From Legionella donaldsonii (GTDB lineage: Bacteria > Pseudomonadota > Gammaproteobacteria > Legionellales > Legionellaceae), in the NCBI RefSeq assembly GCF_900452385.1, contig NZ_UGOA01000001.1, positions 1,373,501-1,437,500 of the forward strand: 64,000 nt of DNA. The letters are read 5' to 3'. Shown here in pieces: positions 45,917 to 55,637 of the stretch (its first letter is position 1; every line of letters starts with the position of its first letter). The notes under the pieces were generated by a model. It searched no databases. It was not told the DNA's origin and was given only the letters and a program-made list of their open reading frames with translations. Both the position numbers and the translations under genes were made by a program.

Positions 45917-46867
45917 TTACCAGTAAGCGTTAAACGCGAGCACGTAGGAGATAAAATCAACAGTTTCGCGCCCAGCTACGGTAAACCATGGGCCAGCAAT
46001 GATGCCTACATTGGAAGAAAAATTATATTCTATAGCGGGTGCCAGGGTGATTTTATCAACAGCCCCATGGCCTATCGTGCCGGGCTTTCCCATCGCATCA
46101 TTGCCTATAATGCCTCTAAATCGAGTTTTTTGCCGATTGGCAATATAAGTTTCCATCACTGCAACCCAGTTTTGGGTTAAGGTTAATTCTGCGGCCGCAT
46201 CCAAACTCACCAGATCGCCAGGTCGAATGTTGCCATCCGTGTCAGGCGTCCCGCCATAGCTACTTAAACCTTGAATGGATACAGGACTGGCATAAACGTA
46301 GGCTAGACTTAAACGCGAACGAAAATAATGAACGTCCGTGAGGTGCAAGAGATGTTGAAAATTAAGGGAAAAAACGGTTTGGTAACTACCTAAACCGGTT
46401 GCATCAACGCCGTTACTGGTTGGATCCAGCTTTTTATAATTTCCTGTGGGGATAATTTCTTGCACCAAAAGGCGCAGATCAGGGCGCCAGAGTTTATCTT
46501 TTTGTTCTATTAACTGTAAGCCCATGCCGGCAGAGGTATCACCGATACCAGTCGAATTGGCACCTGACAAACGGTTATAGACATAAGGCAGACCAAATTG
46601 CACATCCATTCGATCGGTTATGCCATGGGTAAATATCGGGTTTAAAACCTGACTTTGGCCGGTTGGTACATGAATTAATTTCCAATGACGGCTATAAATG
46701 CCATCATTGATGGTATCGAAACCGTAAATTTCAAGGTTAGTATGGCCATTAGGCACCGTATGCCCAGCGGGAGCTAATAAAGGACCAGTAAACCAAGGTC
46801 CTGCAGCAGAAACTTGGGCATGGGAGAATAGAAGGGCAAGCGTGCATACTGTAAAAAATCCGCGCAT
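45917..46867 (-). CDS. outer-membrane beta-barrel protein (phenol-degradation MetA-like family)
   Basis: A 316-residue protein with a signal peptide starting MRGFFTVCTLALLF and ending SAA. The mature part has repeated amphipathic strands, many Asn/Gly/Tyr residues and a terminal strand ending in Trp (LAFNAYW), typical of outer-membrane barrels. The order FTHGITDRMDVQFGLPYVYN, TGIGDTSAGMGLQLI and VQEIIPTGNYKKLD resembles the Phenol_MetA_deg family of presumed channels. I use the ATG at 46867 with GAGGAC ahead; a longer frame to 46975 would overlap the divergent methyltransferase gene and displace the signal peptide. The transported substrate is unknown. Confidence 0.8.
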   Translation of the reverse strand: MRGFFTVCTLALLFSHAQVSAAGPWFTGPLLAPAGHTVPNGHTNLEIYGFDTINDGIYSRHWKLIHVPTGQSQVLNPIFTHGITDRMDVQFGLPYVYNRLSGANSTGIGDTSAGMGLQLIEQKDKLWRPDLRLLVQEIIPTGNYKKLDPTSNGVDATGLGSYQTVFSLNFQHLLHLTDVHYFRSRLSLAYVYASPVSIQGLSSYGGTPDTDGNIRPGDLVSLDAAAELTLTQNWVAVMETYIANRQKTRFRGIIGNDAMGKPGTIGHGAVDKITLAPAIEYNFSSNVGIIAGPWFTVAGRETVDFISYVLAFNAYW

Positions 46868-46939
46868 AAAGTCCTCTACCTTGCGATACCACAACACAGT
46901 AGTGTAGATTAGCCGACTTTTAGTGTTTCGGAAATAGCC

Positions 46940-48112
46940 ATGAAACCTGCAGTTTATCTTCATAAAACTAAACAAAATGCGTTGTTACGCGGTCACCCCT
47001 GGGTTTTTCCCAAGGCAATCAGTAAAACAACGGGCAAATTGGTGACGGGTGATTTAGTGGATGTCTTTAGTGAGGAAAAGGAATTCCTGGCAACGGGTGT
47101 TTATAATGAACATTCCCTTTATCGCGTCCGTGTTCTTGCGCAAGCTGGAGAAATGAGTGATAACAATTCATTGGCAGCGATTGTCTTGCTGCGCTTAAAG
47201 CAAGCTTTAACCATTCGGGAAAGCCTTAATTTACCTAACGAAATGACAACAGCTTACCGCTTGTTTAATAGCGAGGCCGATGGTTTGTCTGGGTTGACCA
47301 TCGACCGTTTTAATCAAGTTTGTGTAGTAGCCAGTTCAGCTTATTGGGTCGAGGCAAATAAGGAAATGATTAAACAGGCCCTGGGTGAACTTTTACCCCA
47401 GGATAACCTTGTTTGGCTGGCGCAAAAAAAGCCCTTGGCCCAAGATGGTTGGAAAAAAGAAACGGAAGAACCGGCCGCAGAGACTGCGCAAGTGCTTGAA
47501 GCCGGTGTCATTTATCAGGTTGATTTTTCCCAGGCACAAAAGACAGGCCTTTTTCTTGATCAGCGTGAAAATCATCAGCGTATTGCAGCGTTGGCGAAAG
47601 GCAAGAAAGTATTGGATCTTTATTCCTATACAGGCGGGTTTGCTTTACATGCGGCGAAAGCGGGAGCTACTAAAGTAACGGCTGTCGATAGTTCTGCACA
47701 AGCGATTCTCCAAGCGAAACAAAACGCAGCATTGAATAATCTTGATACGATCGAATTCATTGAAGCGGATGCGCGTGATTATTTAACCCATGCGGGGGAC
47801 TATGATTTGGTCATCCTGGATCCACCCAAATTGGTTCCTTCGCAGCAACATTTACAGCGTGCTAAAAACTATTATCGCTTTTTGCACCGAGAGGTATTCA
47901 AAGCCATGCGCTCTGGCGCTTTGCTGGTGACCTGTAACTGTTCATCGGCCTTATCTACCCAGGAATTTTCTTCCTTGGTGAGTAGTCAAGCTGCGGCAGT
48001 AGGAAAACAAGCGCGTATCGTTGGTATTTTTGGGCCATCGAGTTGTCATCCTACCTTGGCAGCTTTTCCAGAAGGAAATTATTTAACGGCGGTTTTGTTG
48101 GCCGTAGTCTGA
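46940..48112 (+). CDS. rlmI: class I SAM-dependent rRNA methyltransferase, RlmI-like
   Basis: A 390-residue protein with an N-terminal PUA domain (1-75, RGHPWVFPKAI), a central EEHEE-type domain and a C-terminal Rossmann methyltransferase: TGLFLDQRENHQR, VLDLYSYTGGFALHAAKAGA (SAM loop), VDSS and the catalytic-type motif LDPPKL. This is the RlmI architecture, which methylates C5 of C1962 in 23S rRNA. A Cys in the CNCSS stretch may be the catalytic nucleophile. Length agrees with E. coli RlmI (396). It is divergent from the barrel-protein gene, with 72 bases between starts. Confidence 0.9.
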   Translation: MKPAVYLHKTKQNALLRGHPWVFPKAISKTTGKLVTGDLVDVFSEEKEFLATGVYNEHSLYRVRVLAQAGEMSDNNSLAAIVLLRLKQALTIRESLNLPNEMTTAYRLFNSEADGLSGLTIDRFNQVCVVASSAYWVEANKEMIKQALGELLPQDNLVWLAQKKPLAQDGWKKETEEPAAETAQVLEAGVIYQVDFSQAQKTGLFLDQRENHQRIAALAKGKKVLDLYSYTGGFALHAAKAGATKVTAVDSSAQAILQAKQNAALNNLDTIEFIEADARDYLTHAGDYDLVILDPPKLVPSQQHLQRAKNYYRFLHREVFKAMRSGALLVTCNCSSALSTQEFSSLVSSQAAAVGKQARIVGIFGPSSCHPTLAAFPEGNYLTAVLLAVV

Positions 48113-48213
48113 TATCTTCAGGCATTTGCGTAACGTCAAGGCGAAAAAAGTTTTTACTGAGGAAATCCAGATACGACTAAATGACCGAATTAAAATTTTT
48201 TTCAACGAAGAGA

Positions 48214-48840
48214 TCAATGTTTTTCGTGTCCTGTATGGCGAGTTTGTAAACATTGTAATACGTCATAAAAACTAAGTTCACAGGCTTGCAGCAGGACTAA
48301 TAAGTGAAACAATAAATCTGCTGTTTCGTTCATCAGTTCATCCCGATGATTACTCACTGCCGCAATTACGGTTTCAACCGCTTCTTCACCTACTTTTTGC
48401 GCACAGCGAGAAATACCTGTTGCCAATAATTCGGCGGTATAACTGCTAGTATCTTTCTTGTCTGCGCGGTCTTGAATCAGGTGAATCAAGTTAGCTAAAA
48501 AACTCAGCAGGGCTGGTGTGGCTGGTTGAAAACAGGTAGCGAAACCTAAATGACAGGCTGGGCCTGCAGGGAGTACCTGCACCAATAAACTGTCGCCATC
48601 ACAATCCCTGGCAATGGATTGCATGATCATGGTGTTGCCTGAGGTTTCACCTTTACGCCACAAGCGTTGTTTGCTGCGGCTATAAAAAGTGACTTGTTGG
48701 GTGTCCAGGGTGATTTGTAAGGATTCCTGATTCATGTAACCCAGCATGAGGACCTCAGCCGTTTGGCTATTTTGAATAACGGCGGGAATAAGGCCATTCA
48801 TTTTGTGCCAATTCAGATCCCCGATTTGAAAATTGTTCAT
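48214..48840 (-). CDS. hisIE: phosphoribosyl-AMP cyclohydrolase / phosphoribosyl-ATP pyrophosphatase HisIE
   Basis: A 208-residue fusion. The N-terminal cyclohydrolase domain has [13 protein letters not shown], the WRKGETSGN motif and the metal site [11 protein letters not shown] with PACHLG. The C-terminal pyrophosphatase domain has [13 protein letters not shown] and the helix [17 protein letters not shown]. Together they catalyse steps two and three of histidine synthesis. It is the last gene of the his operon and overlaps hisF by the ATGA. Confidence 0.96.
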   Translation of the reverse strand: MNNFQIGDLNWHKMNGLIPAVIQNSQTAEVLMLGYMNQESLQITLDTQQVTFYSRSKQRLWRKGETSGNTMIMQSIARDCDGDSLLVQVLPAGPACHLGFATCFQPATPALLSFLANLIHLIQDRADKKDTSSYTAELLATGISRCAQKVGEEAVETVIAAVSNHRDELMNETADLLFHLLVLLQACELSFYDVLQCLQTRHTGHEKH

Positions 48841-49604
48841 AATCTTACCTCAATGTGATTGGCAGCCAGTTGTTGTTTGACGTCAGTGATACTTAAAATG
48901 TTATCGTGAAAAACACTGGCAGCCAGCGCTCCGGAAACCTCTGTGCGCAGAAAAACGTGCACGAAATCAGCCGCTTTTCCGGCGCCACCTGACGCAATTA
49001 ATGGCACTTTGCTTAACTGGCGAATTCGCGCCAATTGCTTCAGATCATAGCCTTCACGCACGCCATCGGCTTGCATGCAATTCAAGACAATTTCACCGGC
49101 ACCACGCTCTTGGACTTCATGAACCCAGTCGCTTGTTTTGCGTCTTGAATTTTTACTTTTACTTTCATCGCCCGTGTATTGATAGACATAAAAATCATCC
49201 TCTACCCATTGACTGTCAATACCAATCACAACGCATTGACTGCCAAACTCACTGCTTAACTTATTGATTAAGTTGGGATTCTCCAATGCTGGACTGTTGA
49301 TTGACAGTTTATCCGCCCCGGCATGTAAAATAGCTTTCGCTGTTTCCAGGTTGCGGATTCCGCCTGCCACAGTAAAAGGAATATTGATTGTTGCTGCAAT
49401 TTGGTTAACCCAGTTGGGACACACACTACGTCGATCACTACTTGCTGTAATATCATAAAAAACCAGTTCATCAGCACCTTGTCTGGAGTAGCGGGTAGCC
49501 AGGGGTAAAATATCACCAATAACCCGATGATTACGAAATTTAACCCCTTTCACAACTTTATTATCATGAACATCGAGACAGGGAATAATACGTTTACTTA
49601 ACAT
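48837..49604 (-). CDS. hisF: imidazole glycerol phosphate synthase cyclase subunit HisF
   Basis: A 255-residue TIM barrel starting [20 protein letters not shown] (Asp11 as catalytic acid), with [34 protein letters not shown] and [13 protein letters not shown] phosphate-binding loops. It takes ammonia from HisH and converts PRFAR to imidazole glycerol phosphate and AICAR. It overlaps hisA by 11 bases. The insertion [15 protein letters not shown] near the middle is somewhat more basic than in E. coli. Confidence 0.96.
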   Translation of the reverse strand: MLSKRIIPCLDVHDNKVVKGVKFRNHRVIGDILPLATRYSRQGADELVFYDITASSDRRSVCPNWVNQIAATINIPFTVAGGIRNLETAKAILHAGADKLSINSPALENPNLINKLSSEFGSQCVVIGIDSQWVEDDFYVYQYTGDESKSKNSRRKTSDWVHEVQERGAGEIVLNCMQADGVREGYDLKQLARIRQLSKVPLIASGGAGKAADFVHVFLRTEVSGALAASVFHDNILSITDVKQQLAANHIEVRL

Positions 49605-50331
49605 TTTTTTGCCTCGCTAAATAAGCTGCAAGTTCAAAATCACTTTCATAAAGCATGCGTCCGAGGATGGCTGCTGTTACGCCAAGGGAAGATAAAAGAG
49701 CGAGATCATCCACATGGCGAATGCCACCGGATGCCTGCCAGTGGAGGGTTGGAAAGCGGTTAATAGCCTCGGAATAGAGCATAAAATTAGGGCCATTCAT
49801 CATCCCATCACAAGCAATATCGGTACATAAGATTGTTTTAATACCCAATTTTTGGTAGTGATTGACCACGTCCCACAAGTTATCATCGGTCGTCGTTTGC
49901 CAGCCATGAATCGCTGGCTTTGGCATCCCTTTGTCGGTGTGAACATCCAAGGCTAAAACAAGTTTATGCGCACCTAACTGGTTGATAATTTCTGCTGTAA
50001 GTTCGGGATTGGTGATGGCGATACTTCCTAAAACAAGCTTATTGATCCCTGCATTAATACAAGCGGTTGCACTTTCAAGGCTGCGAATTCCGCCACCAAC
50101 CTGCACAGTTAGGGTCGGTGTTTGCATGCTTTTTATGAGTTTCAATTGCTGGATGTTGCCTGTTTTGGCACCATCCAGATCAACGATATGCAAATGAGCT
50201 GCACCTTGCAGGGCATAGTGTTGTGCCAGTGAGACGGGAGAATAGTCGTAAATCGACACGTCTTCAAATTGTCCTTGGCGTAAGCGTACACAACGGCCTT
50301 GTTGTAAATCAATCGCAGGAATAATTAGCAT
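49594..50331 (-). CDS. hisA: ProFAR isomerase HisA
   Basis: A 245-residue TIM barrel: [20 protein letters not shown] (Asp8), [44 protein letters not shown] (Asp of the second catalytic site) and [11 protein letters not shown]. It catalyses the Amadori isomerisation of ProFAR to PRFAR. It overlaps hisH by 7 bases and hisF by 11 bases, consistent with tight coupling in the operon. Confidence 0.96.
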   Translation of the reverse strand: MLIIPAIDLQQGRCVRLRQGQFEDVSIYDYSPVSLAQHYALQGAAHLHIVDLDGAKTGNIQQLKLIKSMQTPTLTVQVGGGIRSLESATACINAGINKLVLGSIAITNPELTAEIINQLGAHKLVLALDVHTDKGMPKPAIHGWQTTTDDNLWDVVNHYQKLGIKTILCTDIACDGMMNGPNFMLYSEAINRFPTLHWQASGGIRHVDDLALLSSLGVTAAILGRMLYESDFELAAYLARQKNVK

Positions 50332-50924
50332 GGTTCCTCCAACTGTAAAAAATTGTTGAGTAGTTTCAGTCCGGTGTCGGCTGATTTTTCCGGATGAAAT
50401 TGCATCCCGTAAATATTTCTATACTGCACAATGGCTGTAAAATCTCGGCTGTATTGGCAACGAGCCAAGGCATGCTCATCACTAAGCAACGCATAACTAT
50501 GGACAAAATAGACATAATCGTCAGGGGCCAATCCTTTTGCCAGCGGCGTGGTTTTCGTCCAGTGCAATTTGTTCCATCCCATGTGGGGGATAGGATGCTC
50601 CTTTGTTGGCGATAAACGTTTGATGGCACCAGGAAGCAGGTTCAAACAGGGAACATCGCCTTCTTCACTATGCGCAAACAGTAATTGCATGCCGAGGCAA
50701 ATACCTAATAAAGGCTGAGTTAGCTGCTGTAAGACTTCAATTAATTGATAGTCATGCAAGGCACGCATGGCGCTTGCTGCTGCACCCACACCAGGTAAAA
50801 TGACGTGACTTGCCTGGATGAGATCTTCTGCCTGGTGGGTTAATTGATAGTGATAGCCTAAGTGTTTAATCGCATTCGTTAATGAGCTTAGGTTATTACC
50901 AGTAATATCAATCACAGCAATCAT
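50325..50924 (-). CDS. hisH: imidazole glycerol phosphate synthase glutaminase subunit HisH
   Basis: A 199-residue class I glutamine amidotransferase with the nucleophile Cys in [12 protein letters not shown], the oxyanion strand [10 protein letters not shown] and the His/Glu pair in GMQFHPEKS. It supplies ammonia to HisF. It overlaps hisB by four bases and hisA by seven. Confidence 0.96.
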   Translation of the reverse strand: MIAVIDITGNNLSSLTNAIKHLGYHYQLTHQAEDLIQASHVILPGVGAAASAMRALHDYQLIEVLQQLTQPLLGICLGMQLLFAHSEEGDVPCLNLLPGAIKRLSPTKEHPIPHMGWNKLHWTKTTPLAKGLAPDDYVYFVHSYALLSDEHALARCQYSRDFTAIVQYRNIYGMQFHPEKSADTGLKLLNNFLQLEEPC

Positions 50925-51979
50925 AAAACCCCCTTGGTGGAAGGCAAGTTATTATCACATCGCAAACAGGCCTGGCGCAGCGCCCGGCCCAGTCCTTTGA
51001 AGCAGGCTTCTATCATGTGATGATGGTTTTGCCCCGTCACTTTGATGTGCAAAGTAGCGCCTAAGCTGCTGGCCAGTGAGTGGAAAAAATGCGGTACCAT
51101 TTCAGTAGCCATGCCACCAACAAATTCACGTGTAAATTCACCTTCAAAAACACAATAGCTACGGCCGCAAAGATCCAACGCAATGGTAACCAGTGCTTCA
51201 TCCATAGGCAGGGTAAAGCCATAGCGGCCAATACCCCATTTATCTCCTAAAGCCTGCTTAAGTGCTTCGCCCAAGGCGATAGCGGTATCTTCAATTAAAT
51301 GATGCTCATCGACTTCAATATCGCCTTCCGCGTGTACTTGCAAACCAAAACCACCGTGCTTGGCAATTTGTTCCAGCATATGACTGAAAAAACCAATCGG
51401 AGTTTGGATCTTGTTTTCTAGCCCGGCATCCAGATTGACTCGCAATTCAATCGCTGTTTCTTTGGTTTGGCGTTGAATGGCTGCTGTTCTTTCCTGTTGT
51501 AAAATGGTCTGTACAACAGCTTTCCAACCGTGGTTTATCTGAATTGGTAAAAAGGAAATCCCCAGATTTTGAGCTAACTCTTTATCGGTTTGGCGATCGC
51601 CAATGACCCAAGATTGCTTTCGATCGATCGCATTTTGTTGTAAGAAGGTATCCAGTAAGCCCGTTTTCGGTTTGCGGCAATTGCACTGATCACTGTCTCT
51701 GTGAGGGCAGATAAACACGTCGCTAAAATAAATACCTTGTGTAGTGAATAACGAGAGAATGAAATCATGACAGCGTTGAAAAGATTGCTGCGGAAAACGG
51801 TCAGTTCCCAAACCATCCTGATTACTAACCATAACCAGACGATAGCCAGCCTGTTGTAAAGAGAGCAGGGCGAAGATAACATCAGCACACAAGCGAATCT
51901 TGTCTAAGGCATCCACCTGGAAATCGTCAGGCTCTTCAACCAGAGTACCGTCTCGATCAATAAAGAGAATTTTTTGCAT
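50921..51979 (-). CDS. hisB: bifunctional histidinol-phosphatase / imidazoleglycerol-phosphate dehydratase HisB
   Basis: A 352-residue fusion as in enterobacteria. Residues 1-165 are a HAD phosphatase with [12 protein letters not shown] (Asp nucleophiles), VSNQDGLG and the zinc loop [17 protein letters not shown]. The rest is the dehydratase with the Mn sites [25 protein letters not shown] and [20 protein letters not shown]. It performs two non-consecutive steps. Two bases separate it from hisC. Confidence 0.96.
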   Translation of the reverse strand: MQKILFIDRDGTLVEEPDDFQVDALDKIRLCADVIFALLSLQQAGYRLVMVSNQDGLGTDRFPQQSFQRCHDFILSLFTTQGIYFSDVFICPHRDSDQCNCRKPKTGLLDTFLQQNAIDRKQSWVIGDRQTDKELAQNLGISFLPIQINHGWKAVVQTILQQERTAAIQRQTKETAIELRVNLDAGLENKIQTPIGFFSHMLEQIAKHGGFGLQVHAEGDIEVDEHHLIEDTAIALGEALKQALGDKWGIGRYGFTLPMDEALVTIALDLCGRSYCVFEGEFTREFVGGMATEMVPHFFHSLASSLGATLHIKVTGQNHHHMIEACFKGLGRALRQACLRCDNNLPSTKGVL

Positions 51980-51981
51980 TG

Positions 51982-53040
51982 TTATTCTCCCTTAAACGTG
52001 TTCAATGCCATTAACAGGCGTTGATTCTGGGATTCATCGCCTACACTAATACGTAAGTAGTTTTGGAGCAGAGGAGAGCCAGCAAAATGACGGACCGCAA
52101 TGTCCTGTTCAGCAAACCAGGTAACCAGACGGACTGCGTAGGTGCTACGTACGAACATGAAATTGGTACGGCTTGGGTAGACAATATCTATCCAGGGTGA
52201 TTGTTGCAGTTCAGCCATTAATTGGCTACGGGCATTAAGTATTTGCTGTACATTCTGAGCGAACCACTGTTGATCAGCTAACGCTTTGTTAGCCAAGGCA
52301 AGCACCACACTGGATAAGGTATAGGGGGGCATAATATTTTTCAGGGCCTGGATAACCTGGGGTTGGGCAATCACAGTCCCCAGGCGTAATCCTGCCAGGC
52401 CATAGGCTTTTGATAGCGTACGCAGCACGATCAAATTATCAAAAGAAGCAAGCAAACTTGCAGCACTGGGATATTGAGCGAAATCAATATAGGCTTCATC
52501 AACAACCACCACCGCTTTATCTTTGAAGTGTTTACAGAGGTGTGAGACAGCGTCTAAATCCAACAAATTCGCTGTTGGGTTATTGGGCTGGCAGAGCATA
52601 ATAATTTTGCAATCAGGTTTCCAGAGGGATAGTAGTTTTTGGATATCCAGACTAAAGCTGTTCTCTGCATTCAATGGACAATTAATTATATCAGCCTGCT
52701 GTAGACGGGCATAAAAAGCGTACATGGGAAAAGTGGGTGGACATTGCAAAATACTGTCTATTCCGGCACGTAGGAATAAACGCATTACCAGCTCAATCCC
52801 ATCATCGCTGCCACGAGTCAAGACCATTTGCTCACTACGGATTTGATAGTGTTCAGCGAGTTGTTCCAGCACCAATTGTTGCTGTCGAAAATCCGGGTAA
52901 TGATTTACAGGAATATCCATAAACGGTATTGGTGATTCGGGTGATTCATTGGCATGTAAGCGGCAATTCAACTCATCACCATTGGGGACATAAGCTTTCA
53001 TAGTGACCAGATCAGGACGAATTAAATTTAAGACTGACAT
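51982..53040 (-). CDS. hisC: histidinol-phosphate aminotransferase HisC
   Basis: A 352-residue PLP enzyme of aminotransferase class I/II: NESPESP near the start, [27 protein letters not shown] and the PLP lysine in [14 protein letters not shown]. It converts imidazole acetol phosphate to histidinol phosphate with glutamate. The position between hisD and hisB identifies it as the histidine enzyme rather than a general aminotransferase. Confidence 0.95.
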   Translation of the reverse strand: MSVLNLIRPDLVTMKAYVPNGDELNCRLHANESPESPIPFMDIPVNHYPDFRQQQLVLEQLAEHYQIRSEQMVLTRGSDDGIELVMRLFLRAGIDSILQCPPTFPMYAFYARLQQADIINCPLNAENSFSLDIQKLLSLWKPDCKIIMLCQPNNPTANLLDLDAVSHLCKHFKDKAVVVVDEAYIDFAQYPSAASLLASFDNLIVLRTLSKAYGLAGLRLGTVIAQPQVIQALKNIMPPYTLSSVVLALANKALADQQWFAQNVQQILNARSQLMAELQQSPWIDIVYPSRTNFMFVRSTYAVRLVTWFAEQDIAVRHFAGSPLLQNYLRISVGDESQNQRLLMALNTFKGE

Positions 53041-53041
53041 A

Positions 53042-54346
53042 TCAAGACTCCAAGGTGTTTAACCGTAATTCAATGGCTTTGGCATGAGCGTCCAAGCCTT
53101 CAATGTGAGCAAGCGTTTGTGCTGCTTCCCCCAAGGTCCTCAGTCCTTCAGCTGTAATGGACTGTACGCTTAGCGTTTTTAGGAAATCGAGGGTACTAAG
53201 GCCGCTATGATTTCTGGCATAACCATTGGTTGGTAAAACATGGTTAGATCCACTTAGGTAATCGCCCATCGTTTCCGCAGCCCAGGGACCGAGAAAAATA
53301 GTCCCTGCAGCGCTAATCTCTGGTACCCAATTAACAGCGTCAATACGATTAATAATTAAATGCTCGGGTGCATAGCGATTAATGATATCCAGTTGTTCGC
53401 TCCGTTCGTTGCACACGAGAATAATGCTATGTTGTAAAGCCTGCTTAATGATGGCCTGTCTTGATAAGGCAGCTAGTTGCTGGCTAATTGATTGATTGAC
53501 TTTAGCAGCAAAATCCTCACTTTCACAGAGTAAAATCACCTGCGAATCAATACCATGTTCGGCCTGTGCCAATAAATCGGCGGCGACGAAATCAGGATTA
53601 GCCTGATCATCGGCCGTGATCATCACCTCGGAGGGACCCGCAGGCATATCAATTGCGACACCGTAGGGATCGGCTGCCACTTGCGCTTTTGCTTCGGTTA
53701 CATAGCTATTACCTGGACCAAACAATTTATCCATTTTGGCAATTGATTCGGTGCCATAAGCCATCGCTGCAATCGCTTGGGCACCGCCAATTTGATAAAT
53801 TGTGTCAATATCACAGAGACGTGCCGCCACTAAAAGGTGCGGATCAATTTCTCCGCGTGCATTGGGTGGTGTACACAAGATTTTGATTGGGCAACCTGCA
53901 ATTTTGGCTGGAATTGCTTGCATAAGTAAGGAAGAAACCAGTGGCGTACTATTTCCACCAGGTACATATAAACCAACTTTATTGATGGGTCTGTGAGTAC
54001 GGGCAATCGAAATCCCTTTTGCGGTGACCACTTGTCTTGCTTGCGGCATCACTGCCTGGTGGTAAGTAGTAATAGTCTGTATCGCAGCAGTGAGAGCTTG
54101 TAATGCCTGTGCGCTAATTTCTGCTGTCTCGATAGTGTCAATTGCAACCTGCAAGCTGCTTAATTCGACTCGATCAAATTCACGTGTAAAAGCAAATAAA
54201 GCGTCATCCCCTCGTTGTTGTACTGTAGCAATAATGTCTTCGACCTGTTTGCGGCAGTAATTATTGATTCGTGGTCTTGTTAGTTGTTGTTGTTTTTCTT
54301 TCAGGGATAAATTTTGCCAATTATTGATAGTTAACATCGGAGTCAC
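53042..54346 (-). CDS. hisD: histidinol dehydrogenase HisD
   Basis: A 434-residue zinc enzyme that oxidises histidinol to histidine with two NAD+. Diagnostic blocks are GLYVPGGNSTPLVSSLLMQ, GAQAIAAMAYGTES, KLFGPGNSYV, DMPAGPSEVMI, AQAEHGIDSQ, YAPEHL and GDYLSGSNHVLPT. The start is either the ATG at 54346, which overlaps hisG by four bases, or 54337. Length matches the E. coli enzyme. Confidence 0.96.
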   Translation of the reverse strand: MTPMLTINNWQNLSLKEKQQQLTRPRINNYCRKQVEDIIATVQQRGDDALFAFTREFDRVELSSLQVAIDTIETAEISAQALQALTAAIQTITTYHQAVMPQARQVVTAKGISIARTHRPINKVGLYVPGGNSTPLVSSLLMQAIPAKIAGCPIKILCTPPNARGEIDPHLLVAARLCDIDTIYQIGGAQAIAAMAYGTESIAKMDKLFGPGNSYVTEAKAQVAADPYGVAIDMPAGPSEVMITADDQANPDFVAADLLAQAEHGIDSQVILLCESEDFAAKVNQSISQQLAALSRQAIIKQALQHSIILVCNERSEQLDIINRYAPEHLIINRIDAVNWVPEISAAGTIFLGPWAAETMGDYLSGSNHVLPTNGYARNHSGLSTLDFLKTLSVQSITAEGLRTLGEAAQTLAHIEGLDAHAKAIELRLNTLES

Positions 54347-55224
54347 TCCAGCATTTTTTCAATGGGTAGTACCAGGATTGAGCTGGCACCCAGGGATTGA
54401 ATTGTTTCCAAGGTATTCCAGAAAATACCTTCACTGGAAACGACGTGGACAGCTACTTTCTCTGGATTAGCCGGCAAGGGCATAATGGTCGGTGATTCCG
54501 CACCGGGTAGCTGCTCACAGATACGCTCCAGGGCCATTTTTGGTGCATGAAAAAGAATGTATTTTCGTTCACTCGCTTGTTGGACAGCCTGGATCCGTCT
54601 TTGCAACATGGCAAATAAATCGTGGAACGAAGGATCCATAATGTGCTCGGCTTGAATAAAAACAGCCTGGCTATGCAGCACGATTTCAACTTCAACTAAT
54701 TTGTTATCTTCCAGGGTTTGACCGGAGGAGACCAAGTCACAAATGACATCGGCCATTCCCATACGGGGGGCTACTTCAACTGAACCTGACAAAACAAGAC
54801 TTTCGGCACAGATCTGTTCTTTCGCTAAATATTGTGCTAACAGCAGGGGATAACTGGTAGCAATACGTTTACCATCCAAACTGCCTGGACCACGATAGTC
54901 AAACGTTTCGGGTACTGCAATGGATAAACGGCAACGGCAATTTCCTAAGGTTAAAATGGTTTGATAGGATTTAGTTGTTGCACTCAGAGCAGCTTCCAAC
55001 AAGACATTCTCGCCAACAATGCCGCCATCACAGAGGCCATCAAAAATGAGGGTTGGGATATCATCATCACGAACAAAAAGCAGATCAATGGGAAAGTTAT
55101 CAACGTGGGCAAGGAGACCATTCTCTTTAATACGAAATTTCAAACCACACTTCTGCAACAAACTTAGGGATTCTTGCGCTAAGCGCCCTTTTTTCTGCAA
55201 GGCTATACGTAAACGTTTTTTCAC
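54343..55224 (-). CDS. hisG: ATP phosphoribosyltransferase HisG (long form)
   Basis: A 293-residue long-form HisG, the first and feedback-inhibited enzyme of the pathway. It begins RLRIALQKKGRLAQESLSLL and has LFVRDDDIP, GIVGEN, RIATSYPLLLAQYL, SGSVEVAPRMGMADVICDLVSSGQTL (PRPP loop within) and a C-terminal ACT-like regulatory domain (about 220-293, ending EKMLE). Because the regulatory domain is fused, no HisZ partner is needed. It overlaps the TrpR-like gene by four bases. Confidence 0.96.
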   Translation of the reverse strand: MKKRLRIALQKKGRLAQESLSLLQKCGLKFRIKENGLLAHVDNFPIDLLFVRDDDIPTLIFDGLCDGGIVGENVLLEAALSATTKSYQTILTLGNCRCRLSIAVPETFDYRGPGSLDGKRIATSYPLLLAQYLAKEQICAESLVLSGSVEVAPRMGMADVICDLVSSGQTLEDNKLVEVEIVLHSQAVFIQAEHIMDPSFHDLFAMLQRRIQAVQQASERKYILFHAPKMALERICEQLPGAESPTIMPLPANPEKVAVHVVSSEGIFWNTLETIQSLGASSILVLPIEKMLE

Positions 55225-55517
55225 GACTGCTCCAAGCGTTCAGCAATTAAGGAATAGCCGCCGCTACCAAAACTCAGGCAACGGGCGACACGAGTTATCG
55301 TTGTGACACTGACTCCTGTCTGCTCATGAATGCTGCGGTAGGGGATCCCTTGCTGCAACATAGGAACAACTTCCCAGCGATCCACCATGGCTTCAAGTTC
55401 AGCGGGTGTGCATAAATCCGTAAAGAAGGCCAAGGCTTCATCCGCATTGTTTAGCAGACTAATCGCATGCATGAGTTGATGAGTAGCATGTTGTTTGTTG
55501 CTATGATGTGCTTTCAT
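55221..55517 (-). CDS. TrpR-like protein of the YerC/YecD family
   Basis: A 98-residue protein with the TrpR-type helix-turn-helix: DLCTPAELEAMVDRWEVVPM, GIPYRSIHEQTGVSVTTITRVARCL and a Gly-rich GSGGY end. It is the first gene of the his operon, overlapping hisG by four bases. That position makes it a candidate DNA-binding regulator of the operon, with the palindrome at 55571-55592 as possible operator; this is inference. No histidine-rich leader peptide is present between promoter and gene, so attenuation of the E. coli hisL type is absent. The mRNA leader would be only about 25 bases and shows no clear ribosome-binding site. Confidence 0.9.
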   Translation of the reverse strand: MKAHHSNKQHATHQLMHAISLLNNADEALAFFTDLCTPAELEAMVDRWEVVPMLQQGIPYRSIHEQTGVSVTTITRVARCLSFGSGGYSLIAERLEQS

Positions 55518-55549
55518 GATAATGTATTAACGTAATATAACATTGTTAC

Positions 55550-55578
55550 ATTGTATTGATTCCACTCTACGCTGTCAA
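55550..55578 (-). promoter_or_regulatory. sigma-70 promoter of the his operon
   Basis: On the minus strand TTGACA (55578-55573) and TACAAT (55555-55550) are separated by exactly 17 bases. Transcription would start near 55543, about 26 bases before the TrpR-like gene. Confidence 0.85.
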
Positions 55579-55592
55579 ATAAATTTGACAGC
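55571..55592. promoter_or_regulatory. 22-bp perfect palindrome, candidate operator
   Basis: GCTGTCAAAT (55571-55580) and ATTTGACAGC (55583-55592) are exact inverted copies around AA. Each arm holds a TTGACA hexamer, one pointing to each divergent gene. A repressor bound here would block both -35 boxes. Confidence 0.65.
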
Positions 55593-55613
55593 ACTCTGGG
55601 TTTGCGTTGAGAT
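55585..55613 (+). promoter_or_regulatory. possible promoter of the isochorismatase-SDR pair
   Basis: TTGACA at 55585-55590 lies 17 bases before TGAGAT (55608-55613). The -10 box is a weak match to TATAAT. The coding start is 25 bases further on. Confidence 0.5.
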
Positions 55614-55637
55614 GTTGTTTTTCTGTGGGAGAAAGGA

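Noticed and set aside
46868-46975. N-terminal extension of the outer-membrane barrel protein
   Set aside because: It would overlap the start of the divergent methyltransferase gene and bury the signal peptide; GAGGAC precedes the ATG at 46867.
55518-55549. Histidine leader peptide and attenuator
   Set aside because: The distance from promoter to first gene is too short and contains no run of His codons or terminator.
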